A stretch of 64,000 nt of DNA from Lithospermum erythrorhizon (Eukaryota > Streptophyta > Magnoliopsida > Boraginales > Boraginaceae), in the NCBI GenBank assembly GCA_019722365.1, contig JADFUC010002183.1:186001-250000 (forward strand), given 5' to 3'. The notes beneath the pieces were generated by a model. That model saw only the letters and a program-made list of their open reading frames with translations, was not told the DNA's origin and did not search any database. The position numbers and the translations under genes were made by a program. Of the stretch, positions 1 to 12,500 are shown in pieces; the stretch's first letter is position 1; each line of letters opens with the position of its first letter.

Positions 1-1397
1 CCTTGAGGGCAGACACCACACTTTGACGGCCAAACCTCCACGGTAATGCAGCAAACTTGGTCGCTACAACGATCTCCTCCTCCGGGTTCCTTTCTTTCCT
101 TTCCTTGATAAATCTTGACAAGAATAAAAATGCTCAATTGGATGATTCTTGTCTTCTTTATGCATATAAACTTTGGATCATAATGAAAATACCTTCCTAG
201 AAGTGTTTCTGAGTTTATTGCTCCAAACACCTGCAAGCATAGAGAACACTTTCGGCTTAATCATGAAATCCTTACTAGCTGATGCAAAGTACGTTATTGG
301 AAAAGAAAATTCTTACCCCTGCCCCATAAACCTCAGCTGTATCAAAGAATGTGATACCGCAATCAACACTAGTTTCAAAAGCTGCTTTGGCAGCTTTCAT
401 TTTTCTATCTGTCCAACAGTAAACAGATAAACATATGAGATTGTATGCAAAAGAAACAATGAATCACATTTCTATAACAACAAAATGATTACTTATTGTT
501 CTTTAAGAGTTTAAGTAATACTCCGTACAAATTTATAACTCATAACAAGTATACACATGCTCAAAAGGATCTCTAAGTACTACACATCAAATACTTATAA
601 GTCAACACTAAATTTTTTATTTGAACAAGATTAATTTAAAGCCAAAATTGAGTTTCTCAAAGTGATTAGTCAACCTTCCGAGTTAAAAATTTGAGGTTTT
701 AGTTAAATAACTGAAATACAACAATGATAATCATTCAATAAGACTCATAACACCAAAATTACAACAACAAAAACAACAACATGCCTCAATATCCTTAAAG
801 AGACTCCCGTCTGAACGAGTTAAGGGGTCAGGTTGTATGTAACATTACCCTTGTTTTAAATGGCATGTTATTGTGCAAATTGACCCAAAGTACAAAGACT
901 ATCTACTAAAAATAGTACGTTGTGAAATGAGCCATTTACTAAGAATCATAATAACTTCAAACAAACACCTTTATTGGGTCAATTATACATACCAATACCT
1001 AACAGTCCCTAGTTTTCAATTTACATGATGATGTTGACTTTTACCAAACATATATTTCTGAGTTCTGACCAGCTAAAGTCAACTACCTCATGTTTAGTTT
1101 ATAGAAAACAAACTGAAACAAAAGTAAAGGAGGTATTATTTACAATCCCAACTCCTCGTAGTTAAAAAGATATATACCATCCCAACCAGAGTTGTTCCAG
1201 TAGGAAGTATCACCCCAAGACCATGCACCAACTCCTAGCTTTGTGACCTTCAAGTGAGAACCACCAAGCTTCACTTTCTCATCCTCTTCAGTTTTGGTAC
1301 TAACAGATGCAGCACTTCCTGGAGCTATGGCTTTTACATGGAATACTCTCTGCCTGAAACCATGAAAGCATGATGTGTTCAACTGTAGAGTTGCCAT
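1..1397 (-). CDS. Chloroplast aldo/keto reductase (At1g06690-like), 5' part
   Basis: This is an NADPH-dependent oxidoreductase of the aldo/keto reductase family, probably plastid-targeted. Four exons can be read on the minus strand: 1178-1397, 317-408, 193-230 and 1-113, with GT-AG borders and a continuous frame of about 154 codons. The gene runs off the left edge. The ATG at 1395-1397 is chosen because the in-frame codon 18 bases upstream is TTG. The first 45 or so residues are rich in Ser/Thr/Ala and look like a transit peptide. The TIM-barrel then starts with [19 protein letters not shown] carries the family's catalytic Asp and Tyr, and [15 protein letters not shown] carries the catalytic Lys; the catalytic His would lie outside the window. 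The substrate cannot be told from sequence. No lesion is seen. Family assignment is secure; plastid location is inferred. Confidence 0.88.
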
Positions 1398-2898
1398 TAT
1401 TGTTGAAGGTGACAAATAATTTGCAACAAGTCACCTGGGGTTGGGTTGAGATAGTATTTAAGAGAGCTCCTCAACCACCAGAATCATGTAAATATTCAAA
1501 GATTTATGTGTTGCCACATGAAATGCGAGAAAAGTAGAAATAGCCACGTCTAATTTATAGACACACCACTATTAAATACTCTCTTTTCTTCCTTTCAAAA
1601 TAATGATTCTTTAGATAAAAATTAATTTCACTCCGGATTCTTATTTATTTGTCTTTTTAATTTTTCTTTTAAATTAATTATTTTTAGTATAGAAAATTGT
1701 AATTTTGCGTTTCGATATCTTTTTGTTATTAAATTGTCAGTATGCGATGATATAGTTTGATTAATTGGCGTTACGTTTCGATGCTCTTTCTTATTTTTAT
1801 TTCGTATGGAAATGGCCAGGAAGTCATTAAAAGGAGCGAGGTTAGTCTTTATTAAGGAATGTTGAAAGAGATTCACGTTGAGATTGTAAGAAAGTTATAA
1901 TGAAGCTCATAAAAAGTTACATTGAAATTGTAAAAAAATATAATAAAATTGTAAGCAATCATTGTGTGAAAAGGTAAAAATTTTTACAAATGATGGAGTG
2001 TATTTTTGAAATGGAGGGAGTATTGATTACTTGGGTTTTTATTGCAACTTTTCTTATATGACTAGTAATTTGGAAGCGTGAATTGCATGTGATAATTAGT
2101 GCTTCTAACCTTTTGTTGATTATATATGTTCAGTGGCAAAGAGGCATTTTGTTCCTATAGCATAAATGGTAAAGGCTATGTTCTTAACTCAGTGCTAAGT
2201 GCTAAGCTTTTAAAGTACCATTACTAAAAATTGAGAGGCCGTTATTAATCTATGTTACGTTGGTTAAGGTTATATGATAAGTATAAGCAATAGCGAGCAT
2301 CGTGATCTTAGAACTTAATTATAGCAAAGGGATACACAGAGTAACATACAATTCAAAGCCACTTGAAGCTGGAGCTAATGTTTTAACACAAACCTGTCAC
2401 AAAAGCTCTTATAGTGATGTTTCACAGAAACAACAATTGGGCTTTAGCTCCACAAGCTCTCAACACTAAGTTGAGCTTGAAAAAACATAAGTCAAATGGC
2501 CTATAATATACAATGCTGGTTAAAAAGTAGGTTGAGATGGAGAAATAAGAAATTGTGTTCTCCATGAATACACTAAACAATTACAGGACAAGCAACAGTT
2601 ATACACTAATACTAAGCAATATCTGAATCACCTGCATATTTGTTTTACATAACAATTCATACTATAGGGTGAAACAATCTACCCTTGAGACTGTAATTAA
2701 TGTCGACCAAGACGAAGACGAGCACTTATTCTATTTCTATCTACCAAACAGTCTCTAAGTTGCCAACTCGAAAGATGAAGCCTTGCTTCTCCCTTCATTA
2801 GCCCCCCTCTGAAGTTCTCCAAGAAATGTTTATCTAACTTGATAGAATTATAATTTTACATTAGAAACAATAAGAAACAATCTTCAAAACATAAATGT
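1398..2898. other. Intergenic: reductase upstream region and epimerase 3' flank
   Basis: This spacer lies between two minus-strand genes. It holds the putative promoter of the reductase (next to 1397), one Stowaway-like MITE (1577-2022, listed separately) and the 3' UTR side of the epimerase gene (towards 2898). I see no other coding region. Short open frames here have no recognisable family. Confidence 0.6.
1577..2022. mobile_element. Stowaway-like MITE (Tc1/mariner type)
   Basis: A segment of about 446 bp begins TACTCTCTTTTCTTCCTTTC and ends, read inverted, TACTCCCTCCATTTCAAAAA. The ends are imperfect inverted repeats starting with the CTCCCTCC-type terminus of plant Stowaway elements, and TA dinucleotides sit at both borders as expected for the target duplication. 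The interior is AT-rich and non-coding. The left terminus has diverged more than the right one. Confidence 0.6.
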
Positions 2899-5157
2899 TT
2901 AACTAGAATAGCCATTCCTATGCGCCTTTTGCCACCTCCATGCAATGGATAAACTCTCTTCAAGATTGGTGTATCTAGCTCTCCAATTCAATTCGCTGTT
3001 GATTTTTGAGGGGTCGCTGTAGACCTCTGCATAATCCCCTGGACGTCGGCCTAGCATATCCACTTTAATATTAACTCCTGTAGCCTTTTTACAAGCCTCC
3101 ACAAATTGCTTCACTGAACTGCCTGTATCAGCTCGTTTAGTAGATGATAATAACATCATGAGGTAATTATAAGTGCTGTTGTTACCTTTCCCTGTTCCTA
3201 CATTGTAGATACCGACTTTGTTAGGTTGCGCCCGAGCTAGAGCTTTGACATGTGCATCTATCAAGTCATTGACATCAATGTAGTCTCTGACACAAGTTCC
3301 ATCAGGAGTTTTATAGTCTACTCCTCTGACCTGCATATCACAAAGAATTTGTTGGTGATACTTCAATCGCTATGAATGTATCAGATAATCTAGGTTGGGG
3401 GTTTAGTGTAGTGCAAAGGCAACCGACCTTGAGACCTGGGATGATCCCCCTTGCTGCATCAAAGCAAGCACCAGATATACGACCTTGGTCTCGCAATTCT
3501 GGCCGGGGAGCTTCTCCTAGTCTTCCCTCAGGGTCGGACCCTATCACATTGAAGTACCTGAAACAATGCCATTATTAGACCTCCATAAGTTCCCAGATTC
3601 GTTCAAATTGGACGAAAAGGGTGTTGCGATCTACAGGAATTTCTGATTGAATAGTTCCATTCCATCAATCAGAAGGGATATAGTAATTCTTTTACATGTG
3701 CTTTAGACAAACCTCAAGATCATGATTGCCATATCAGTAGTCTTTGAGAAGTCCAGAATGATATCTTCTGCCATTTTCTTCGCCTTGCCATATGGATTGA
3801 TAGGATCCTGGAACAAAATTTCTTTTCAGTTTTCCTATTCAAGGGAATGCATTTATTTAATTGTTTTCTACAGGGAGATCAACGTTGAGTTCTAGTCTTC
3901 ATCCCATCTTATATATGTATAAACAGCTATTGAAATGAGTAACGAGTGAATTGTGAAAGTTTAGTTATATTCACCTGTGGAGTGTCTTCAGTGATGGGCA
4001 TCTTATCAGGCTCACCATATGTAGCACAAGTACTTGAATAGATGAGTGTGCTTACATCATGAGCTTCCATTGCCTTTACTATTCCCAAAGTATTTGAGGT
4101 AATGTTTTGGTAGTATCTAAGGTTCAGAAAGAAAACTTGTTAGTTTTGTGCCATTAAGATATGATGTCCAGAAAATAGTTAAAGGATGGATAATTAGGGC
4201 TGTTATCTAAGAGGCTCAGATGTACTCTCACCAACATACGCTACTGCGGCAAAATGCATCACAGCATCGAATGCATTCTCCGAGAAAATCTTGTTGACCT
4301 AACGTTCATTGTTAATGAAGTAGTTAAGAACACTATCAAAATATTATCTGCAATGGAGTTGTAGCAAAGTGGCTGAAGCATAATCAAATAAGTGAAGATT
4401 AAAGGGATGAAGTAGTAGCCTACAGATTTTGCATCGCCAAGATCAGCATAGATGAACTGGAGTCTTCCAGGCTCCGGAAACAGCTGCTGAAGAACTTTAA
4501 CTGCGCCAAGGTTTCCCCGAGAGAGGTTATCCTGTAAAAACGCAAGGATGGGCAAAAAATCATTTCATAGAGGTGAACATTCTGACAAGTTGAATTAGTT
4601 GAGACGAGTTGCTCGAAAAGCCATTCTCACATACCACGATGGTTACACGGTATGAATCTTTCAGAAGGCGAAGGGCAGCGTGAGAGCCTATGTATCCTGC
4701 ACCTCCAGTCACCAGGACATGTGTAACGCCTTCTTCCTTCCGCGAAAAGTACTGCCAAAAGTTTTAAGTCACATAACCGAACATAACTTTAGCCAGATAG
4801 ATAAGTATAAAAGAAGGAAAAAACACACAATACTAGAGGGACTAATGCCTATATTGACAATTTGGAAAAAGTTGTGCATCAAATACACTATGCATTCTAA
4901 CAGGATCAAACTTTTTGTCCCAATTGATTGTAAAACACTTGAAAGAATGAATAGAATAGTTGCACTTAATAATTTATACCAAAACTCATAAATATTGTTG
5001 AACTTTCCAAGGCATGAATTGGGAATTAGTTAGTTACCTGACTAGTTGAGTTATAACCTGTTTGCCTGAAAATAATGAAGCATAGTGCAGTTATACCAGC
5101 AAGCAGGAAAACCTTCCTGGGGAATTGACTCCTCCTTCTGTAATCCATAACATCCAT
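2899..5157 (-). CDS. UDP-arabinose 4-epimerase (MUR4/UXE1-like)
   Basis: The enzyme interconverts UDP-D-xylose and UDP-L-arabinopyranose for cell-wall arabinose, normally as a type II Golgi membrane protein. Nine exons: 5038-5157, 4635-4751, 4424-4531, 4207-4298, 3975-4116, 3713-3807, 3428-3557, 3186-3330 and 2899-3122. They sum to 1173 nt (390 residues), close to the family's usual length of about 400. A hydrophobic anchor spans residues 15-30 ([15 protein letters not shown]). The NAD-binding GGAGYIG is at residues 56-62. Later come the active-site [10 protein letters not shown] and the NPYGKAKK that carries the SDR Tyr-xxx-Lys pair. The end is [12 protein letters not shown]. All coding exons are open. 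One oddity: the donor after exon 4 reads AG|AT rather than AG|GT at 4206 (see findings). Family is certain; choice among plant paralogues is not. Confidence 0.94.
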
Positions 5158-6473
5158 CCTTCTTACTGTTATTATTTATATCAAACTGCAACTAAGAACT
5201 GAAATGATAATCACCTACATCAGACAATCAATCTCAAATGAGTCCCCACTTCCAAATAAGGATTATGATATCTACAGAAATGAGAAAGTTTTGGCATTTA
5301 ATCAAGAATTCGAAAAAGATATGTCGAAATCAATCATAAGTTGATCAAATTCATCGATGAGGAAACTCACCAAATGAGTGGATATATATCTACAGGATTG
5401 CAGAATGATCTTTGTTATTCATCATTGCAAAATTATAATGACATCAGATTACCCAAATCCATATGAATACAGAAAATTTAAGATATATATAGAATGATAT
5501 ATGACAATAAAGTAGTATCTCTAATTGGTAGAATTTCTTATACTTTTTCTTTGGGTTTCTTTAAATTGGCCAATTGGAAGGTTGCAGATGGATCATGAAT
5601 GAAAAAAGTAATCAAGAAATATACTTGAATTTACAGGGAAATTGGAAATCAAGAATGCAGAACACAGAATCAAACTAAACTTTGCTACTAGACAACACAC
5701 ACACCTCACATAGACTTTGTAAATTTTAATGTTAATGTCAAACAGAAAATCTTACCTAAATCATCAGACCAACCACAACAAGAACATCCCATGCTATTAA
5801 AATGAAATGTAAAACAGAAAAAAATGGTGAGATCATACAGAACACATGAACCTTTTGATGATATATGATTTCCCATGCAAAACAAATTAAAAGCTAAAAC
5901 ATAAAATTAAAGAGGGTACTCAATAGATGAAAATGACATACTTCGATTGAAAATCCAATATTTTCTTGAAATGTGTAATATGTCACTGCCTTTTAAATGT
6001 CCAAAGAAGTAGAACATGAAACTACAAAATCCCAAGAAAGGCAAAATTGCTAACTTAATAATGCAAAGAATACCAAGAAGACTTTAATGCTAATTTAGAA
6101 AAAAAATTACTTTAAAAAAGGGAAAATTGAGAAAAAAGAAAAGTGGACAGCAAATGAACCATTGAATAATGAGGGTTGACCATATTTTATGGTGACTTCC
6201 ATTGGTGGCTAAATTAGTGTGTATTATTCGTTGCCTGCACGTCAATATGCATGAGGAAACTAACGTATCATATAGTACAATTTAATACTTTCTTAACTTC
6301 ATTTATATGCGAAGCTCTGAAAATAAATTATATTTATTCTTTGTTTTAATAAATGTAAAAAGGTTATCATTGAGTTTGTTTTTAATTTTTCGGAATATAA
6401 TTTTTTTTCATAATTGAATTTTTATATGAAAAAATAAAAATTCAATTAAAATAAATTCAAAGAAATAATATCA
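5158..6473. other. Epimerase upstream region, no second gene
   Basis: AT-rich upstream sequence of the epimerase gene. It should hold the promoter and 5' UTR; a 5' UTR intron is possible, since related plant genes often have one, but I cannot fix its borders. No coding region or recognisable transposon is visible. Confidence 0.45.
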
Positions 6474-6555
6474 TACGGAGTACCTTATACGTTGTGATGG
6501 GCAAATATTATACGGAGTACTTTATACTTTGTGATGTGCAAGAATATCCTTCTGC
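6474..6555. repeat. 41-bp tandem duplication with ATACGGAGTA
   Basis: Two adjacent copies share the pattern ATACGGAGTACCTTATACG followed by TTGTGATGGGCAA, with a few substitutions between them (CCTTATACG against CTTTATACT, GGGC against GTGC). The unit is about 41 bp and non-coding. Confidence 0.7.
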
Positions 6556-8071
6556 ATGTGATCGAAAATGAATTAGATGTAACAATATGTTACTTACATA
6601 TGCTGAAAATAGAAAAAACTAAGAAATTAGTTTACACACATACTTTTAGTTTGAATATAATTATTATGTTAATAATAAAATACGTTTATGTTACTAATAA
6701 AGTACGTTAAAAGTACTAATATTTGATATACTTTTTACTAAATATTAATATAAAACATATACAATAATATTTGATATCAAAGTTATTTGAAAATGAACCA
6801 TCAAAATTAAACATAAAATTTTCTTTTAGGAAGGAATAACTAGTTATTAAATACTTTAAAATATTTATTTCCTTTTATGTCACAAAACATCAAATAATAA
6901 ACAATTAAAAAATCGGTTCACATAAATACCAATAAAGTGACGACTAACCTTTTCAATATGAATGAAATATTAATGCGCAATTAAATTTAATGAGATTGAA
7001 GGGTTTCCATATTTAGTTTTACATTTGAACTCGCATAAACTAAACAATTATACCCAAAATATATGATCGATTTTCATACTTAAGAGCACGTACATCACCT
7101 CCTTTAAAAGTTATAATACCTCAATTTAAATAAAGATTGTCGAATTTTTTTATAGTTAGAAACTTGGTACGGCATTAAATATATTTGTTTGTATTGTATA
7201 ATATTTTATAAAAAAATATATCAATATAAAGAGTACGGGGAAATGTAGTTTTTCGTTGATATAGTTTTTTATCGAAATTATCTGTCTGGCAAAAATAAAC
7301 TGCAGTGAAATTGAGATGAAAAAATAGTGAGCAATCTTTTTGTGGAATGGAGAGAGTAGCAAAATTTGAAAAAAAATTGAAAATTGACAAAATAGTGCTT
7401 TTTGAGAACTACAAAATAATTTAGTACAAAAAATTTACACACGCCCCAAATTTAATTTGTTAAGCTCTACATGTTATCTTTCTCATGTTTGAGCTTTTCT
7501 TTTTAAATTTAATAGAGAATGCTTGAAATCTTCAATTTTCATATTTTAGATGAATAATAGGGAAAGCATTCTTAAAGTCTGAAAACGTAAAAATTAGCTC
7601 ACAAAATAAGAAAAATGATTGAGAGTGAAATTTAGAAAAATTTGGGAGGCGTCTGCGTAGCCATGACTATATTATTTTTAAGTGTAAGAAAGCGAATCCT
7701 GTGCTGTGTCAATTCGCGAGATCTGTAGAGGAATTAATTGCGGGATGTCACCGATTGATGAGGGATAGAAACTTTCGCTTTTAGCAGAAACTGTCTGAGA
7801 ATTCATTTCCTTTGAGAATCGAGCCTACGCTTTATGAGCGAGGCAGGTGTATTAGTATATAGCAATACAGTGCTTTCTGGAGTTGAATTATCTAGATGGC
7901 TAAAATTATTTTTCCATTATTAGGCGAAGAAGTGAAGTACAGAGAAAGACGACATGTAAACTATTTCTTCTCTAGTTAACTTATTCTATCCAAGTCAATG
8001 GATAGATATTGCACCACCATATCTAGGTGACAACTCTTTTGGGATATTTTGTTAGACAACTTACCTAACAA

Positions 8072-8073
<2 letters not shown>
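6556..8073. other. AT-rich intergenic sequence with a decayed MITE terminus
   Basis: No gene is supported. Around 7310-7358 the sequence ends in GGAATGGAGAGAGTA, which looks like the right terminus of another Stowaway-like MITE, but I could not find a matching left end. From about 7640 the base composition becomes more GC-rich without any reading frame I recognise. Confidence 0.4.
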
Positions 8074-8126
<53 letters not shown>

Positions 8127-8147
8127 TTAATAATAATAATAATAATT
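8074..8147. repeat. (AAT)n microsatellite
   Basis: About 74 bp of almost pure AAT/ATA trinucleotide repeat, interrupted once by a TATTAATAAT irregularity near 8126. Confidence 0.95.
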
Positions 8148-9578
8148 GTAGTATCTTGTCATTTGATACATTTCAAATATGCAGAGGTGTACAACGTTTC
8201 ACAAAAATACTGAGAACAAAAGATAAATTACACATACATTTTGATAAATATCAACATGCGTCATGAATAGAACAGCAGTGAGCGTAAAAATTTGATTCGA
8301 ACAGCGTTATTAAATTACAAAGTTTGGGCATTAAGGCTGGAATTTGCGCGTCACCAATATTTAAGCTGGCGTTGAAATTGATAGTTCGTGAGCCAGGATA
8401 GAACGATTCGATTTAATTAAATTTCGATGTCGAGCAGGGCCTGCGGCCCAGTATTTTCCAGCCGAGCCCCAGTCTGATGTTAAAGCCTTCGCTTCCCTAA
8501 ATCGTTGATGCCGGATAGAAACTTTACGAGGCAGTTAAATAGTCGAATTTGAATCGAGCCAGAATAATATGTCCCAAAAATTGATCACGGACAAGCTTAG
8601 TATAAATCTTGAGAGTTCGAAAAAATCGAACCCAGCATACAAAACATTCGAAAAATGGAGACGAGCTTGAAGCGTCTGTAGTCAGATATAATTCGATCAG
8701 TTCTGATCTTTCTGGCGGGGAAGCTCACAACATGGGAGTAACATGCTACGTCCATCGAATATTACCACATTTATAGGCCTAACAAATTATTAATATCCAC
8801 CTAGAATTAGCTCACATTCTTCGTTGTCTAAGTAGTATTTTTCGGGATCACCTAATACACTTCATGTCTCATTTTCTAATATATAACCATCATCGACATA
8901 GGAGATCAAGAGAATAATGACCCAAGGCTAGGAGACTGATAATTGAAACATTAGATAGACAAAGCAAGACCTATACTCTATCGTCGACGATATAATCTGT
9001 AACTGCAATGGCTACATTGAGTGTAAGTATGGTTACAAGTTGTCAACATACAGAACATCTTTATGGTCATAACAAATTCACAAATGCAACTATGGAGGTT
9101 GAAAGAAATTGTACAACATAAACTGATCCCTCATATAGGAGATGGTTACGTTGGTTCGGGTAAGATCGTGCATTTCACACGGGGCAGTAAAACAGAGGAG
9201 ACTATTGAATTAAAACAACTGTACATATACATCTGAAGTAAAACGTCCAGGAAGAGCACCATAATAAAGCCAATCCTGGTGACAAATTAAATCTTCACTA
9301 TCAATTTCCTTTCAGGAACTACCACATATTATAGTCACACGATAGAGAACTGTCAAATATTTGTTGTTCAGTTTGTTTTGAGAACGGGGATGGGGGCAGT
9401 GGGGAAACAAGAAATCAGACTAGCATAACAGAACGATAGCATGGCAGAGATAACCCATTGCTTGATCTATTCCTCAATAGTGAAATTCTGAAGGAAAAAG
9501 CTCTGAGCAGATATGCCTTGTAAAATATCGACATTTTAGGAAAATGAAGGATACAGCTTCAAATTTGCTTACCCCAGG
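8148..9578. other. Intergenic: TCGA-rich relic and PAT1 3' region
   Basis: The 8340-8660 part has repeated CGAATTTGAATCGAGCC-like and CGATTCGATTT-like words, reminiscent of the subterminal sequence of plant hAT elements; a degenerate non-autonomous copy is possible but no termini were found. From about 9000 to 9578 the sequence is probably the 3' UTR and flank of the PAT1-like gene. No coding region is seen. Confidence 0.35.
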
Positions 9579-12500
9579 TCAGCTGATTTCTACAGATTCT
9601 TGACTTACTTGTCCACTGCTCCCATCACGAACACTAAACCCGGTTACTGGCTGTGAACGCTGAGCGAAATTCAGCAATAATTTCCTCTGGTGTTCATTAG
9701 TGTGAGGAAGACTAGCACGCAGAAGTTCCACAGGCATCTCCCGGCTAACCACTCTAGCTGCCTCAGGACTCGTTACATCTGTGTTTGCCTGTGAATATAC
9801 TGATTGCACTATGCTCTCATATTTACTAACACAATACTTTGTCAGAAGTCCAAAGAACGAGTCAAAAGATGCCTGCCATAGAGCAGTGTTAGGTCTGGTA
9901 TAGTTACTGGCAATATAAGAATCAGTTACCAAAAGGTTTGCCCTTTCTAAGACAGCTTTCAAGATAATAGAGGCTCCATCTCCTGCAGGACACCCCAGTG
10001 GCCTGAGAGGTGGCTGTTCAGAGGAACACACTACAGCAGCAAGACAAGCACCAAGAGAATTAAGATCCATTTTGCTAACACTTGTGGATACTGATTTTGC
10101 CATGTCAGTGATTGTCTCCGCAGCCTCAGAATCAGAAGGAAGGCCACCAAACAAGAACCTCAAATGACAAAAGATAACCATGCATACTATCCGGGCCAGT
10201 TCGCCACCAGGTAAAAGAAGCTTAAGGTACCTTGAAATGAGTTTTCGGCCTTTGGGAAGTGTGGCTAAGCGCAAGAACACTATATCATCCTTGGGAGCCA
10301 ACCCAACCGAGTTGCTGCTCTTCCCTAATGGGTCAACAAGCTGAAGTGATGTTGCCAGACCTTCTAACAGGAGCTGCCGCTTTCGCCTGAGATTAGCACT
10401 ACCATCTTGTTGCGGATTAAAATGGAGAATCCGATCAATATCATCCACATCAAGAAGTAAACAAAGTCCATCCTCCACCATAATTCTAGCTGCAAACATT
10501 GGTTCCTGCTCTAGAGGCTTCTCCATCATTTTCAATTCATTGTTGCCAGCTCCACAAGCTGAGGATGGAGGATTAACTTCAAGAAGAGCATGTGGTCGAC
10601 GAATCGAAGAGAAGGACACCCTGCCTTGAACATCAACCTGATAATGAGGTACTGTTTCAGTACTGTTGCGGGAACGAGAATGTGCTTCCTTCAACTTCAC
10701 TGGGTAAAAACGATGTTTTGATCTTGCTTCAGATGATTTCTTAGCAAGACGAGCTTGATGATAATAGTCATCCACATAAGGGTCATTTCCATGAGTTGCA
10801 GAATGTTGAATTTTAAGGATACTATCTATCTCTTCGGAAGTCATATACTTTGATCTAAATGGAGGATGACTACTAACATTCCTCTGGAAACCAGAATCAG
10901 TGCCTTGCTGAGAGAAGCGCACACTATTCCGATTTTTAAGAGATTTAGGTTTTGGATTTCTCAGCTCACCATATCCATATTTGTTCAGAAGGGATGGTGA
11001 AGGGAAACTACTGTATAGTTGAGAACGAAGTGCTGAAACAGGAGGCAAATATTGTTGTACTGAAAGATGCATTCTTGATTGCTGAAGAAGCTGCTGCTGC
11101 TGCTGCTGCATTGACATTAGCTGAGGGGACAACATTTCATTTTGAAGAGAAAAACGTTGTTGCAAGATACTATTTGAAAGGCTAGATAAATCCCCACTAC
11201 TCCAGAGTGGCTGCTGAGGTGCATTAACAGAAAGACCTGGACTTGGCAACTGTGACATGTTCCCACTATGGTGGAACTCAAGAGGCAAGCCACTTCGATG
11301 TAGATTTAAGTTGGATAAAGAGATATTTGGCGAAGACAATGGTGAAATATTCAGCTGGTGTGAATGACTACGGGGAGAAGCTTGTTGAGACCTGCTACCA
11401 GGAGAATAAGGGCTGAAAGATGAGTTTAGTCCTAAGATAGGTTCACTAGAGTAATGCTGAAGCTGCGGCTGCTGTCGAGGATTAGGTGACGTTCTATACA
11501 GTGGTTTTATTTCTGGTAAAGGCAATGAAGAAAGATGAGGTTGTGACGACCACTTCTTGTTGTCCTGGTAGCACTCAGAATCAGATATGGGATGCTCTAA
11601 CCAGTCGGAAAAATCCATCTCTGAAGTCCATTCAGCAGCAGAGTATGAACCTGAAAAATAATTGGTGAATAAGAGGACACCAAATACGGAGTTTATAAAA
11701 ACAAATGTGGGGTAGACTGTAGAGAAGCAACATCATTAACAATATGAAGCAAATGGCCATTAAATTCTTAAAATTAAGAAGTATAGAAAGATACCTATTG
11801 TAAACTAAACTCAAGAAGCCAACTTATCCACAGATAGGTTGAAATTTTAATAATAACGAGAAATACAGTAGACATGTTAAAAGTTATGAAGAGAATCATA
11901 AAATTTTAACAAGCCACCATTGAAAAACTAAAACAAATTGTCAATGATGCTTTAAGGTTCTTTCGAGAAATGACTATCAAGATTCACGAAAAAATACAAG
12001 ATGGCTGGAATTTAAATAACTCAAGTCTCCCCCATTGATTTTTTGTCAAGAAACTGAGGTGCATATCAACTGTTCCCAAATCAAAATTACATTAGCTCTG
12101 ATAACTTATGTCTTATGAGCTTACCTAACAAATTTTGTGATACAGCAACATTACTGAACTTATAATTGAAAAAGAAATAAAGTATATACACTTTTTTTAC
12201 ATTATACAGCAGGAAATAAAAACTGGTCACGTTCCAAATGTACCTTCATGGTCATTGCAAGTGATTGTAACCATTAACCTTGAGAGTTGACAAGCATAAA
12301 ACCACATCTCCAAATGTCACAGTATATTACACATTTTAAATTCAGCACATGCATAGAAGTAAAAAACGAAAACACAAAGACGCACATTATAGTATATGTA
12401 TTCATGATGCTCTATTTGAAGGGGGCAAATGAGTTTTGTAAAATTGCATGGGTACAAGAATTCCAAGGCAAAATCAACAAGTCACAACTTTGTTATAATA

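Noticed and set aside
7310..7358. A complete second Stowaway MITE
   Set aside because: Only a right-type terminus is visible; no matching left end could be found.
10952..11185. Plus-strand frame with an Ala run opposite the PAT1-like gene
   Set aside because: The Ala run is the reverse reading of the polyglutamine codons of PAT1; no family signature and no independent support.
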